A DNA stretch of 64,000 nt from Paucibacter aquatile (GTDB taxonomy: Bacteria > Pseudomonadota > Gammaproteobacteria > Burkholderiales > Burkholderiaceae_C): contig NZ_POSP01000003.1 in NCBI RefSeq assembly GCF_002885975.1, positions 496,001-560,000 on the forward strand, in the 5' to 3' direction. Below the pieces are notes generated by a model, which was not told the DNA's origin, did no database searches, and saw only the letters and a list, made by a program, of their open reading frames with translations. Positions 35,871-45,103 of this stretch are shown here, in pieces. The position numbers were made by a program, and so were the translations under genes. Position 1 is the stretch's first letter, and every line of letters begins with the position of its first letter.

Positions 35871-37832
35871 ATGAGTCGCAAGCCCCATGCCGGCCCGCTG
35901 CAGCCGGCCCGCATCGATTTTTCCGACCCGCTGGCGCCCCTGGCGCCCGAGTATGGCGATGTCTATCACAGCCGCGCCGGCGCCCTGCCGCAGTCGCGCC
36001 ATGTGTTCCTGGGCGCCAACGGCCTGCCCGGGCGTTGGGCCGGGCGCGAGGAGTTTGTGATCCTGGAGACCGGCTTCGGCCTGGGCAACAACTTCCTGGC
36101 CACCTGGGATGCCTGGCGCCAGGACGCGGCGCGCTGCCAGCGCCTGGTCTTCATCAGCATCGAGAAGCACCCGCTGCAAGGCGAGGATCTGCAGCGTGCC
36201 CACGCTGACAGCGAGCTGCCCGAGCTGGCTGCGGCCCTGCACGCCGCCTGGCCCCCGCTGACGCCGGACCTGCACCGCCTGAGCTTCGAGGGCGGGCGTG
36301 TGCAGCTGCTGCTCTGCCTGGGCGATGCCCGCGCCTGGCTGCGCGAGCTGGTGGCCGAGGTGGACGCCTTCTACCTCGACGGTTTCAACCCCAAGCAGAA
36401 CCCCGAGATGTGGGACGCCTACCTGCTCAAGGCCCTCGGCCGCCTGGCCGCGCCGGGCGCCAGCGCCGGCACCTGGAGCGTGGCGCCGCAGGTGCGCGAG
36501 GGCCTGGCAGCGGCGGGCTTCCAGGTCGAGCGCCAGCGCGGCTTTGCCAACAAGGGCGGCATGTGTGTGGCGCGTTATGCACCGCGCCATCAGCCGCAGA
36601 AACCCGCCGGCCGCCTGGCCCTGGCGCCGGGCGCGCGCCGCGCGCTGGTCATCGGCTCCGGCCTGGCCGGTGCGGCCTGCGCCTGGGCCCTGGCGCAGCG
36701 CGGCATCCACTGCACGGTGATCGATGCGCATGCAGCGCCGGCCCAGGCCAGCTCGGGCAACCCCGGCGGCCTGTTCCACGGCACGCTCAACCCCGACGAC
36801 GGTGTCCATGCCCGCTTCAACCGCGCCGCCGCGCTGGAAACCGAGCGGGTGCTGCGCGAGCATGGGGCCGCCCTGCCCTGGCTGCAGCACGGCCTGCTGC
36901 GGCTGGAGACCCGGCTGACGCTGGCGCAGATGCAGGCCCAGCTGGCTGGACTGGGGCTGCCGCACGACTATGTGCGGGCGCTGGACACGGCGGCGGCCGT
37001 TGAACTCACCGGCCTCGCCCTGCGGCACCCGGCCTGGCTCTACCCCGGCGGCGGCGCCCTGCCGCCTCCGGCCTGGGTGGCCCATCTGCTGGCCGAGAGC
37101 GGCGCACAGCTGCGCCTGGGCCACCAGGTCGCGCAGCTGCGGCAGGCCGCCGATGGCGGCTGGCAGGCCTGGGACGAACAAAAGACCTTGATCGGCGAGG
37201 CGCCGCTGCTGGTGCTGGCCGGCGGCCACCGGGCGCAGGCCTTGCTGCAAGCCCTGGCGCCTGACTTGCCGCTGCCCCTGCTGCAGCTGCGCGGCCAGCT
37301 CAGCCATGTGCCCGAGCTGCCCGCAGCGCTCAACACCCGCATGCGGCCGCGCCTGCCGGTGGCCGGCCTGGGTTATGCCATCGCCGACACAGCCCAGGGC
37401 CTGTGGTGCGGCGCCACCAGCCAGGACGGCGATCTCGACCCCGATTTGCGCGAGGCCGACCATGCCCGCAACCTGGCCCAGTTCAGCGAGCTGGCCGGTC
37501 TGGCGCCCGACGATGGGCCGCTACAAGCCCAGGGCGGCCGGGTCGGCTGGCGCCTGGCCACCGCCGACCGCCTGCCCCTGGTGGGCGGCCTGCCGGTGCT
37601 GGGGGATGGCGCCCTGCCCGACCAGCTGCGCTTCCTGCCCCGGCGGCCCGGCCTTGCCGTTTGCATGGGCATGGGCTCGCGCGGCATCAGCTGGGCCGCC
37701 CTGTGCGCCCAGGTGCTGGCTGCCCAGGTAACGGGCGCACCGCTGCCGCTGGAGGCCAGCCTGGTCGAGGCCATCGATCCGGCGCGCTTTCTGCTGCGGG
37801 TGCGTCGCCAGGCCGGATCGGCGGCGGCGTGA
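35871..37832 (+). CDS. mnmC: Bifunctional tRNA mnm5s2U biosynthesis protein MnmC
   Basis: This 653-residue enzyme completes mnm5s2U34 in tRNA. The N-terminal methyltransferase half (1-240) has SAM motif VILETGFGLGNNFLATW and a VDAFYLDGFNPKQNPEMW active-site region. The C-terminal half is an FAD oxidoreductase with ALVIGSGLAGAACAWALAQRG, SSGNPGGLFHGTL and the closing GMGSRGISWA motif. Domain order and length match E. coli MnmC. It ends the compact unit begun at 32460. Confidence 0.95.
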   Translation: MSRKPHAGPLQPARIDFSDPLAPLAPEYGDVYHSRAGALPQSRHVFLGANGLPGRWAGREEFVILETGFGLGNNFLATWDAWRQDAARCQRLVFISIEKHPLQGEDLQRAHADSELPELAAALHAAWPPLTPDLHRLSFEGGRVQLLLCLGDARAWLRELVAEVDAFYLDGFNPKQNPEMWDAYLLKALGRLAAPGASAGTWSVAPQVREGLAAAGFQVERQRGFANKGGMCVARYAPRHQPQKPAGRLALAPGARRALVIGSGLAGAACAWALAQRGIHCTVIDAHAAPAQASSGNPGGLFHGTLNPDDGVHARFNRAAALETERVLREHGAALPWLQHGLLRLETRLTLAQMQAQLAGLGLPHDYVRALDTAAAVELTGLALRHPAWLYPGGGALPPPAWVAHLLAESGAQLRLGHQVAQLRQAADGGWQAWDEQKTLIGEAPLLVLAGGHRAQALLQALAPDLPLPLLQLRGQLSHVPELPAALNTRMRPRLPVAGLGYAIADTAQGLWCGATSQDGDLDPDLREADHARNLAQFSELAGLAPDDGPLQAQGGRVGWRLATADRLPLVGGLPVLGDGALPDQLRFLPRRPGLAVCMGMGSRGISWAALCAQVLAAQVTGAPLPLEASLVEAIDPARFLLRVRRQAGSAAA

Positions 37833-37963
37833 AGCACGCGCGCTGGCTCAGGTCCGCCCTCCATGCGCCCCAGCATCCGGGTGCCGGCGAGCCACAAACT
37901 GAGCGCGGGAGCGCGGGCCTGCTTTAGCATCGGCCCTGTCCAGGCTTCAGCCCGACGTGCCCC

Positions 37964-40198
37964 ATGAGCAGCTCTTCGAGCCCCAACCCACCACTCCCTG
38001 CCCAGCCGCCAGCGCATGGGCATGCGCGCGGGCATGGGCTGGGCCTCGCCCCCGAACTTTCGCTGGAGGCCGGCCTGCAGCAACTGCGTGAGCTGGGCAC
38101 CGGCTTCGAACAGGCTTTTTTTGCCGAGCGTCTGCAGGCCCTCCAAGCCCAAGCCTTGAGCGCAGCACATGAGCTGGAACTGGCCGCCTTCGAGCTGCTC
38201 GGCCGCTCGACCGCGCCGGCCGAAGATCCCAAGGAACTGCTGGTTCGGGCCCGCGACCTGCTGGATCAGGCCCAAGCCCAGGAATCCTGGCTCGCTTGCG
38301 CCGCCAGTTGGCGAGCCATCCAATGGATCCAGACCCGGCTCAAGCTGCATCATGCCGCGCTGGAAAGTGTGGCCCAGGCAGTCGCGCTCTACGAGAAGGC
38401 CGGCCATCCGGAACTGGCCTTGTTGATGCAGGCAGCGCGCTGCCCGGTGCTGTTCATGGCAGAGATGTACCCCGAGCTGCGCGAGGCCTGTGCCAAGCTG
38501 CTGCTGGAGCGTGAGCGCTTGCCGGTCGCCACCGTGCAGATGCTGCTCAACAGCGCCGCCTCCGCTGCCTACTACCTGGCCAATGAAGAACCCGAGCCCA
38601 GGCTGGCCCACGGTTTTTGGCAGGAATGCCTGCATCTGCACCAGGAAAGCCTGGCCCTCACTGAGCGACATGGCCTGGTCTACGCCGGCTCCCTGGCCCA
38701 CCTCAACCTCTCTGTCGTGCATGCCACCCTGGGCCAGGGGCAAGCGTGCCGCCAGCACCTGGAGCAGTTGCGCTTCATGGCTGGCGACAAGCCGCTGCCC
38801 GCCTCCTGGCAGCTCTGGATGCGCTTGTGCGCGGTGCTGCTGGACTGCCATGAGGCCAGCGGTGGCCCGACCCAGGCCCAGGCCTGGCACGCCCTGCTGG
38901 CCGTCGACGCCGAGCTGGCCCAGACCCCGTCGTACAGCGTGGGCCACCGCGATGCCGTCTTGCAGGCCCTGCGCCAGTTCGGCGAACGCTGGGGCTATAT
39001 GGACCAGGCCTTGCGGGCCGGCCTGACCCAGCTTCAGCAAGAGCGCGAGCGCAAGCGGGAACTGTCTCGGGCCCTGGGCGAAACCGTGCATGCGGTGATG
39101 GAGCGACCGCGCCTGCTGCAAGCCAATGCGCAGTTGACCCGCCAGGGCAGCGAACTCGAGCAGTCGCTGGCCCAGCGCAACCAGGAGCTCAGCCATGCCC
39201 TGGCCAAGGTGCAGGCCGAGGCCAGCATCCGCGCGGCCGCCGAGGCCGCCTTGCAAAAAGCCCACGACGAGTTGGAGGCCCAGGTGCGCGCCCGCAGCGC
39301 CGAGTTGGAGCTGGCCTTGCGCACCCTGATGCGCCAGGAGAAGCAGCTGGCCCTCTCGCGCATGGTGGTGGGCGTGGCGCACGAGATGAACACGCCGCTG
39401 GGCAATGCCCGCATGGCCGCCAGCACCATGCAGGACCAGTGCCAGGACTTGCGCGCCCAGACCCAGCTCGGCCAGCTGCGCCGCAGCGAGCTCGACCAGG
39501 CCCTGAACCGCTTGCAAGAAGGCAGCGAGCTGGTGGACCGCAACCTGGCCCGTGCCGGCCAGTTGGTCGAGCGTTTCAAGGCCCTGGCCATCAGCCAGCA
39601 TCAGGAAGCGCCGCAACAGCTGGACCTGGCCGCGCAACTGCGCCAATGGGCCCAGGCCTGGCAGGCCCGCCTGCCAGGCCCAGACTTCCGCCTCGACATC
39701 TCGGGCCTGCCCGAGCGGCTGGCCTGGCAGGGCTTTCCGCGTGCCTTGCATGAGGTGCTGGACCAGCTGTTCGACAACAGCCTGCAGCATGGCTGGGCCG
39801 GTCGCACCCAAGGCTGGGCCGGGCTGGCACTGAGCCAGATCCGCACGCCGGGCGATGAAACCGAGGAACGCGAGGCCGTGCAACTGCTCTGGCAGGACGA
39901 CGGGCCCGGCATCCCGGCCGAGCACCTGCCCCATGTGCTGGAGCCGTTTTTCAGTACCCGCCTGGGTCAGGGCGGCAGCGGCCTGGGCCTGAGCACGGCC
40001 CACAGCCTGGTCTGCGAACTGATGGGCGGGCGCCTGGAGCTGCAAAGCCCGCCCGGCCAGGGTTGCCAGGTGCGCATCACCCTGCCGCTCTCGCTCAGCC
40101 GGCCGTCAATCGGCGGCAGCCCAACAGCGGCAGGGATGAGCGGGCGTTCAGCGCTCTCCTCAGCATCCTGCCTCGCCCCCCCGGAGCCCAAGCCGTGA
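37964..40198 (+). CDS. Cytoplasmic sensor histidine kinase 1 with helical-repeat sensor
   Basis: This 744-residue protein has no transmembrane segment. Residues about 25-370 form Ala/Leu-rich helical repeats resembling TPRs, and about 375-460 are a coiled coil. The transmitter follows: phosphoacceptor His473 in VAHEMNTPLG, an atypical N box around DQLFDNSLQHG, then DDGPGIP and GGSGLGLS. A roughly 40-residue Ser/Pro tail ends it. The stop overlaps the next kinase start as GTGA. No response regulator lies nearby. The transmitter DNA is almost identical to that of the next gene. Confidence 0.88.
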   Translation: MSSSSSPNPPLPAQPPAHGHARGHGLGLAPELSLEAGLQQLRELGTGFEQAFFAERLQALQAQALSAAHELELAAFELLGRSTAPAEDPKELLVRARDLLDQAQAQESWLACAASWRAIQWIQTRLKLHHAALESVAQAVALYEKAGHPELALLMQAARCPVLFMAEMYPELREACAKLLLERERLPVATVQMLLNSAASAAYYLANEEPEPRLAHGFWQECLHLHQESLALTERHGLVYAGSLAHLNLSVVHATLGQGQACRQHLEQLRFMAGDKPLPASWQLWMRLCAVLLDCHEASGGPTQAQAWHALLAVDAELAQTPSYSVGHRDAVLQALRQFGERWGYMDQALRAGLTQLQQERERKRELSRALGETVHAVMERPRLLQANAQLTRQGSELEQSLAQRNQELSHALAKVQAEASIRAAAEAALQKAHDELEAQVRARSAELELALRTLMRQEKQLALSRMVVGVAHEMNTPLGNARMAASTMQDQCQDLRAQTQLGQLRRSELDQALNRLQEGSELVDRNLARAGQLVERFKALAISQHQEAPQQLDLAAQLRQWAQAWQARLPGPDFRLDISGLPERLAWQGFPRALHEVLDQLFDNSLQHGWAGRTQGWAGLALSQIRTPGDETEEREAVQLLWQDDGPGIPAEHLPHVLEPFFSTRLGQGGSGLGLSTAHSLVCELMGGRLELQSPPGQGCQVRITLPLSLSRPSIGGSPTAAGMSGRSALSSASCLAPPEPKP
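39166..40086 (+). repeat. Kinase-module repeat, copy 1
   Basis: These 921 bases encode coiled coil plus transmitter and match 41334-42254 at a constant offset of 2168 bases. I count about 13 substitutions, clustered at the two ends; 39335-39952 (618 bases) is identical. The only amino-acid change in this block is Ser664 to Cys643 in the second protein. Confidence 0.97.
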
Positions 40199-42315
40199 AT
40201 GCAAGCCCGCCGTCTCGCCCAGCTCAGATCGCTGAACGTCTGAAGCAGCTTCGGCACAGCATGGTGGGCTGGCTGGATCTGCAAGCCCTGGCCGAGCTGC
40301 AGGACTTGCTGCGCCAATCACCCAGCAGCTCTGAAGCGGTCGAGATCGAGGCTTACACCCTCCTGCTGGACCTCAATACCGAAGCCCCGAAGGCTTTGCG
40401 CGCCCTGCAGCGCTGCCAGGAGTTGCTGAACCTGGCCCAGGCCCTGCAGCACCCGCTGTGCGAAGCTGCGGTCTGGCGGGTGATGCAGCTGCTGCAGAGC
40501 TTTTTGATGCTGCACCCCGCCGCTCTGCACAGCGCAGGCATGGCCGCCAAGCTGTACGCCGACGCGGGGGAACATGAGCTTGAGCAGATGATGCTGGAGT
40601 CGCACAACTACGTGCTCTTCCATGCGCAGATGTACGAAGAGCTCTACGCGTCCTGCCAGTCCCAGCTGCCCCGCGCGCGCCAGAGCCGCAACGTTTTTTG
40701 CTGCCGGCTGATTTGGGGCGCGGCCAGTGCAGCCTACACCTTGGGCATGCGTTGCCCGCAGTTGCAGCAGCGTGAGGAATGGTGGCGGCAAGCACGAGAG
40801 CTGCATCTGGAAGCCTTGGCGCTGAGCCAAACGCTGCAGCAAACCATGATGGAGGCGATCAGTTTGCTCAACCTGGCCGTGGTGGAAGCCAGTCTGGGCC
40901 AGGTGCCGGCAGCGCGGGCCTACCTCGATCGCATCGGGGCGCTGACGCATCTGGACGCACACCGCCCCGGCTGGGAGGCCTGGTTTGGCCTGGCCCAGGC
41001 CTTGATCGAACTGCACGAACCTCGCAACAACGCGGCCCAAGAAGAGGCTGCCTGGGGCGGCCTGCTCGCCACCGCACGCCGTCTGCTCGACGGCGGCCTG
41101 AACCACGCCGCAGCCGCCGAAGCCGCGCTGCGCACCATCAACCACCTGGGCCGCCAGCGCAATCGTCTGGACGATGCGTTATGGGCCATGGAGACCTTGC
41201 TCGACCAACAGCTTCAAGCCCGGCAAGCCCTGGCCCAGAACATGTCTGACACCCTGAGCGTTGCACTTGAGTTACCGCGTCTGCGCCAGGAAAAAGACCG
41301 CTTGATGGAACAAGGTTTCGCGCTCGAACAGTCTCTGGCCCAGCGCAACCAGGAGCTCAGCCATGCCCTGGCCAAGGTGCAGGCCGAGGCCAGCATCCGC
41401 GCCGCCGCCGAGGCCGCCTTGCAAAAAGCCCACGACGAGCTGGAGGCCCAGGTGCGCGCCCGCAGCGCCGAACTGGAGCTGGCCCTGCGCACCCTGATGC
41501 GGCAGGAGAAGCAGCTGGCCCTCTCGCGCATGGTGGTGGGCGTGGCGCACGAGATGAACACGCCGCTGGGCAATGCCCGCATGGCCGCCAGCACCATGCA
41601 GGACCAGTGCCAGGACTTGCGCGCCCAGACCCAGCTCGGCCAGCTGCGCCGCAGCGAGCTCGACCAGGCCCTGAACCGCTTGCAAGAAGGCAGCGAGCTG
41701 GTGGACCGCAACCTGGCCCGTGCCGGCCAGTTGGTCGAGCGTTTCAAGGCCCTGGCCATCAGCCAGCATCAGGAAGCGCCGCAACAGCTGGACCTGGCCG
41801 CGCAACTGCGCCAATGGGCCCAGGCCTGGCAGGCCCGCCTGCCAGGCCCAGACTTCCGCCTCGACATCTCGGGCCTGCCCGAGCGGCTGGCCTGGCAGGG
41901 CTTTCCGCGTGCCTTGCATGAGGTGCTGGACCAGCTGTTCGACAACAGCCTGCAGCATGGCTGGGCCGGTCGCACCCAAGGCTGGGCCGGGCTGGCACTG
42001 AGCCAGATCCGCACGCCGGGCGATGAAACCGAGGAACGCGAGGCCGTGCAACTGCTCTGGCAGGACGACGGGCCCGGCATCCCGGCCGAGCACCTGCCCC
42101 ATGTGCTGGAGCCGTTTTTCTGCACCCGCCTGGGTCAGGGTGGCAGCGGCCTGGGCCTGAGCACGGCCCACAGCCTGGTCTGCGAACTGATGGGCGGGCG
42201 TCTGGAGCTGCAAAGCCCGCCTGGACAGGGTTGCCAAGTGCGCATCACCCTGCCCCGGTTGCCGGCCGCGGCGCCTGTGCCCGCTTGGCCCGATCATTCG
42301 GCCCAGCCCGACTGA
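40195..42315 (+). CDS. Cytoplasmic sensor histidine kinase 2 with helical-repeat sensor
   Basis: This 706-residue paralogue of the preceding kinase starts at a GTG overlapping its stop, with GGAG eight bases upstream. The sensor half (about 1-350) keeps the same helical-repeat plan (LNLAVVEASLGQ here, LNLSVVHATLGQ in kinase 1) but has clearly diverged. The transmitter is nearly identical: phosphoacceptor His452, DDGPGIP, GGSGLGLS. It has no membrane segment. Translational coupling suggests balanced synthesis and perhaps heterodimers. A chemotaxis receptor follows 166 bases later, with no terminator seen between. Confidence 0.88.
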   Translation: MNASPPSRPAQIAERLKQLRHSMVGWLDLQALAELQDLLRQSPSSSEAVEIEAYTLLLDLNTEAPKALRALQRCQELLNLAQALQHPLCEAAVWRVMQLLQSFLMLHPAALHSAGMAAKLYADAGEHELEQMMLESHNYVLFHAQMYEELYASCQSQLPRARQSRNVFCCRLIWGAASAAYTLGMRCPQLQQREEWWRQARELHLEALALSQTLQQTMMEAISLLNLAVVEASLGQVPAARAYLDRIGALTHLDAHRPGWEAWFGLAQALIELHEPRNNAAQEEAAWGGLLATARRLLDGGLNHAAAAEAALRTINHLGRQRNRLDDALWAMETLLDQQLQARQALAQNMSDTLSVALELPRLRQEKDRLMEQGFALEQSLAQRNQELSHALAKVQAEASIRAAAEAALQKAHDELEAQVRARSAELELALRTLMRQEKQLALSRMVVGVAHEMNTPLGNARMAASTMQDQCQDLRAQTQLGQLRRSELDQALNRLQEGSELVDRNLARAGQLVERFKALAISQHQEAPQQLDLAAQLRQWAQAWQARLPGPDFRLDISGLPERLAWQGFPRALHEVLDQLFDNSLQHGWAGRTQGWAGLALSQIRTPGDETEEREAVQLLWQDDGPGIPAEHLPHVLEPFFCTRLGQGGSGLGLSTAHSLVCELMGGRLELQSPPGQGCQVRITLPRLPAAAPVPAWPDHSAQPD
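41334..42254 (+). repeat. Kinase-module repeat, copy 2
   Basis: This is the second copy of the 921-base coiled-coil and transmitter module. The identical block is 41503-42120. No inverted repeats, target duplications or transposase flank it, so duplication with later gene conversion is likelier than a mobile element. Confidence 0.97.
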
Positions 42316-42481
42316 GCGCGCATGGCCCGCTGCCAGGGCCGCCTTTCGCACATATCCCGTGCATGGTACTCAAAAGGTGCGCGCACCAGCCGATAAGCCA
42401 GAGGTGAGGCCTGTGGCCCCCTCTTTCGCTCGCTTGTGCGGCAGCCAGGGCTCACCCCACCCCCAAGGATCAGGCTTTTCA

Positions 42482-44068
42482 ATGACTTCAACATCTCCAA
42501 CCTCCCTCAAGGGCCGCTCCATCGGTCAACGACTGGGCGCTGTACTGAGCCTCGTCTTGCTGATCTCCTCCGCGGGATCGGCCCTGGGCTACTGGGCGCT
42601 GCACAAGGTGGCGGTCGAGTCCGAGGTGATCCACAAGGAAGCCCTGGTGGCCGAGCGCGCCGCCACGGACTGGTATCGCAACATCACCAACGGCGTGAAC
42701 CGCACCAGCGCCATCGCCGTCAGTGCCGACGCCAGCCTGGCCGACTTCTTTGCCGCAGGCGCCGCCGAATCCACCAAGCAATCGGGCGAGCTGCAAAAAC
42801 GCCTGGAAACCCTGCTGACCTCGCCCAAGGAACGTGCCCTGTTCGAATCGCTGTCAGAAGCCCGCAAGGCCTATCTGAGCGCCCGGGACGCGGTCACCGC
42901 CGCCAAGAAAGGTGGGGATTCAGACGGCGCGCGCCAGCTCTTCGACAGCAAGTTTCAACCCGCCGCGGCGCATTTCCAGGAGCAGATCAAGGCCATCGTG
43001 CAGTTGCAGCGGGAGCAGCTCGATGCAGCGGCGCACCGCATCGAGTCGAACAACAGCACGGCCCGCACCGGCCTGATCGTCTTCGCCCTGTGCGCAGCCG
43101 CCGCCGGCGCCGGCCTGGCCCTGTGGCTGACTCGCTCGATCACCAGGCCTCTACAAGAGGCGGTGGGCGCGGCCGAGGCCATTGCCAACTTTGACCTCAG
43201 CCACCCGATCCCGGCCGGCGGCGCCGACGAAACCGGCCAGCTGCTGAACTCGCTGCGCCTGATGCAGGCCTCGCTGCTGAAGCTGATCGGCGAGGTGCGC
43301 AGCTCCACCGACAGCATCAGCACCGCCAGCGCCGAGATCGCCACCGGCAACCATGACCTGTCCGCCCGCACCGAGCAAACCGCCTCCAATCTGCAGCAGG
43401 CTGCGGCCTCGATGATGCAGCTGACCGGCACGGTCAAGCAGACGGCCGAATCGGCCAGCACCGCCGACCAGCTGGCCGGCAGCGCGGCCGAGGTGGCGCA
43501 GCGCGGCGGCACCGTGGTGGGCCAGGTGGTCAGCACCATGGAAGAGATCAGCAACAGCTCGCGCCGCATTGGCGACATCATCGGCACCATCGATGGCATC
43601 GCCTTCCAGACCAACATCCTGGCGCTGAATGCGGCTGTGGAAGCCGCCCGAGCCGGTGAGCAAGGCCGCGGCTTCGCGGTGGTGGCCAGCGAGGTGCGCT
43701 CCCTGGCCCAACGCTCGGCCGAGGCCGCACGCGAGATCAAGAGCCTGATCGGCGCCAGCGTCGAACGGGTCGAATCGGGCACCCGCCTGGTGCAGGACGC
43801 CGGCAGCACCATGGGCGAGATCGTCGCCAGCGTGCAGCGCGTGTCCCACATCATTGGCGAGATCAGCGCCTCGGCGCGCGAGCAAAGCGATGGCATCCAC
43901 CAGATTAATGCCGCCGTCACCCAGCTCGATCAGATGACCCAGCAGAACGCGGCCCTGGTCGAGGAATCGGCCGCCGCAGCCGAGAGCCTGCGCGATCAGT
44001 CCTCGCGCCTGGCCGAGGCCATCGGAGTGTTCCGCCTGGAGCGCAGCGGCGCTGCACGGCGCCACTGA
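42482..44068 (+). CDS. Methyl-accepting chemotaxis protein
   Basis: This 528-residue receptor has a transmembrane helix at about 17-40, a roughly 150-residue periplasmic four-helix-type sensor, and a second helix near 198-216. HAMP follows, then a long signalling domain with hairpin tip GIAFQTNILALNAAVEAARAGEQGRGFAVVA. The C-terminus (RLERSGAARRH) lacks the CheR/CheB-tethering pentapeptide. The ATG at 42482 fits the receptor N-terminus. The ligand is unknown. It ends before a strong terminator. Confidence 0.93.
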   Translation: MTSTSPTSLKGRSIGQRLGAVLSLVLLISSAGSALGYWALHKVAVESEVIHKEALVAERAATDWYRNITNGVNRTSAIAVSADASLADFFAAGAAESTKQSGELQKRLETLLTSPKERALFESLSEARKAYLSARDAVTAAKKGGDSDGARQLFDSKFQPAAAHFQEQIKAIVQLQREQLDAAAHRIESNNSTARTGLIVFALCAAAAGAGLALWLTRSITRPLQEAVGAAEAIANFDLSHPIPAGGADETGQLLNSLRLMQASLLKLIGEVRSSTDSISTASAEIATGNHDLSARTEQTASNLQQAAASMMQLTGTVKQTAESASTADQLAGSAAEVAQRGGTVVGQVVSTMEEISNSSRRIGDIIGTIDGIAFQTNILALNAAVEAARAGEQGRGFAVVASEVRSLAQRSAEAAREIKSLIGASVERVESGTRLVQDAGSTMGEIVASVQRVSHIIGEISASAREQSDGIHQINAAVTQLDQMTQQNAALVEESAAAAESLRDQSSRLAEAIGVFRLERSGAARRH

Positions 44069-44108
44069 CACCGAGTCCGGAACCTGGGCCCGAGCGAGGC
44101 CCAGGCAC

Positions 44109-44142
44109 AAAAAAGCCGGTCGCGATGCGCCGGCTTTTTTTT
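44109..44142. terminator. Bidirectional terminator between the chemotaxis receptor and rpiA
   Basis: GCCGG (44115-44119) pairs with CCGGC (44130-44134), flanked by an A run and eight T, so it can act from both strands. Confidence 0.85.
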
Positions 44143-44166
44143 CTGCTGCGAGCCCGAATCGGCGAA

Positions 44167-44826
44167 TCAGAAGCTCAAGGTCTTCACGCCTTCCGAGGTG
44201 CCCAGCAGGCAGACCTGGGCGCGGTTGCGGGCAAACACACCCACGGTGACCACACCGGGCCATTGGTTCACATCGGCCTCAAACGCGACCGGGTCGCTGA
44301 TTTTCAGGCCGGTGACATCGAGGATGTGGCAGCCGTTGTCGGTGACCACACCGGCGCGCAGCGTCGCCACGCCGCCCAGGGCCGCAAAGCGGCGGGCCAG
44401 CTGGGCAGCAGCCATGGGGATGACCTCGACCGGCAGCGGGAACTTGCCCAAGGTCTGGACCAGCTTGGATTCGTCAGCGATGCAGACGAACTTCTGCGCC
44501 AGATCGGCGACGATCTTCTCGCGTGTCAGCGCCGCGCCACCACCCTTGATCATGTGGCCGCCGTGATCGATCTCATCGGCGCCGTCGATGTAGACGCCCA
44601 GGCCCTGGACCTCGGCCGCGTCGAGCACGGCAATGCCCAGGGCCTTCATGCGTTCGGTCGAACGCACCGAGCTGGACACGGCGCCCGCCACCTGGATGCC
44701 GCTGGCGGCCAGGGCATCGATGAACTTGTCGACCGTCGAGCCGGTGCCCACGCCGACGATGCTGCCGGGCTCCACATACTGCAAAGCGGCTTGGCCAACC
44801 AGGGTCTTGAGTTCGTCTTGGGTCAT
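44167..44826 (-). CDS. rpiA: Ribose-5-phosphate isomerase A
   Basis: This 219-residue pentose-phosphate enzyme interconverts ribose-5-phosphate and ribulose-5-phosphate. It has the phosphate loop VGVGTGSTVDKFIDAL, the catalytic DGADEIDHGGHMIKGGGAALTREKIVA with acidic residues, Lys and Glu, and ADESKLVQTLG. The ATG at 44826 is chosen over a TTG six codons upstream. It is divergent from the small LexA-box gene. Confidence 0.95.
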   Translation of the reverse strand: MTQDELKTLVGQAALQYVEPGSIVGVGTGSTVDKFIDALAASGIQVAGAVSSSVRSTERMKALGIAVLDAAEVQGLGVYIDGADEIDHGGHMIKGGGAALTREKIVADLAQKFVCIADESKLVQTLGKFPLPVEVIPMAAAQLARRFAALGGVATLRAGVVTDNGCHILDVTGLKISDPVAFEADVNQWPGVVTVGVFARNRAQVCLLGTSEGVKTLSF

Positions 44827-44994
44827 GGTGCGTCGGGGAGTCAAAAAAGGAAGGAGAAGCAGCGCAGCGAGGGTTGCGCTCCAAAGCCCGCATTATCGAT
44901 CACGCTCGCGGCCCCCCCTGGCCCGGCAGCAGAGCACGGCCCCAGAGCCTGGCCAGGGTTGCGCCTTGGAACGCAAACCCCTCCGGGAAAAATA

Positions 44995-45026
44995 CTGTTT
45001 GCATATACAGCTGTTTGTTTATACAG
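44995..45026 (+). promoter_or_regulatory. Two abutting LexA (SOS) boxes overlapping a promoter
   Basis: CTGTTTGCATATACAG (44995-45010) is followed directly by CTGTTTGTTTATACAG (45011-45026). Both fit CTGT-N8-ACAG, the gamma/betaproteobacterial LexA operator. A plausible promoter lies inside them: TTGCAT at 44999-45004, a 17-base spacer, and TACAGT at 45022-45027. The next start codon on this strand is at 45104. Confidence 0.85.
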
Positions 45027-45103
45027 TTGCCGCAACGCTGCGACGGAACACGCGATGTCCGCATCAGCAGCCAAGCCCAAGCAAGCCCCCTGGAGCCCTG
45101 ACG

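Noticed and set aside
37373..40045. An 890-codon open frame opposite mnmC and kinase 1.
   Set aside because: It spans two genes and their gap on the other strand. The repeated part recurs at 41272-42351 only because the underlying DNA is duplicated.
40063..40194. An N-terminal extension of kinase 2 back to 40063.
   Set aside because: It would overlap the end of kinase 1 by 136 bases in another frame. The GTG at 40195 has a well-spaced GGAG and the common stop-start overlap.
39166..42254. The duplicated kinase module as an insertion sequence or composite element.
   Set aside because: No transposase, terminal inverted repeats or target-site duplications are present. Repeat edges fall inside coding sequence in frame.
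44827..44994. The LexA boxes as regulators of rpiA.
   Set aside because: They lie about 170 bases upstream of rpiA, and the plausible promoter within them faces the other way.
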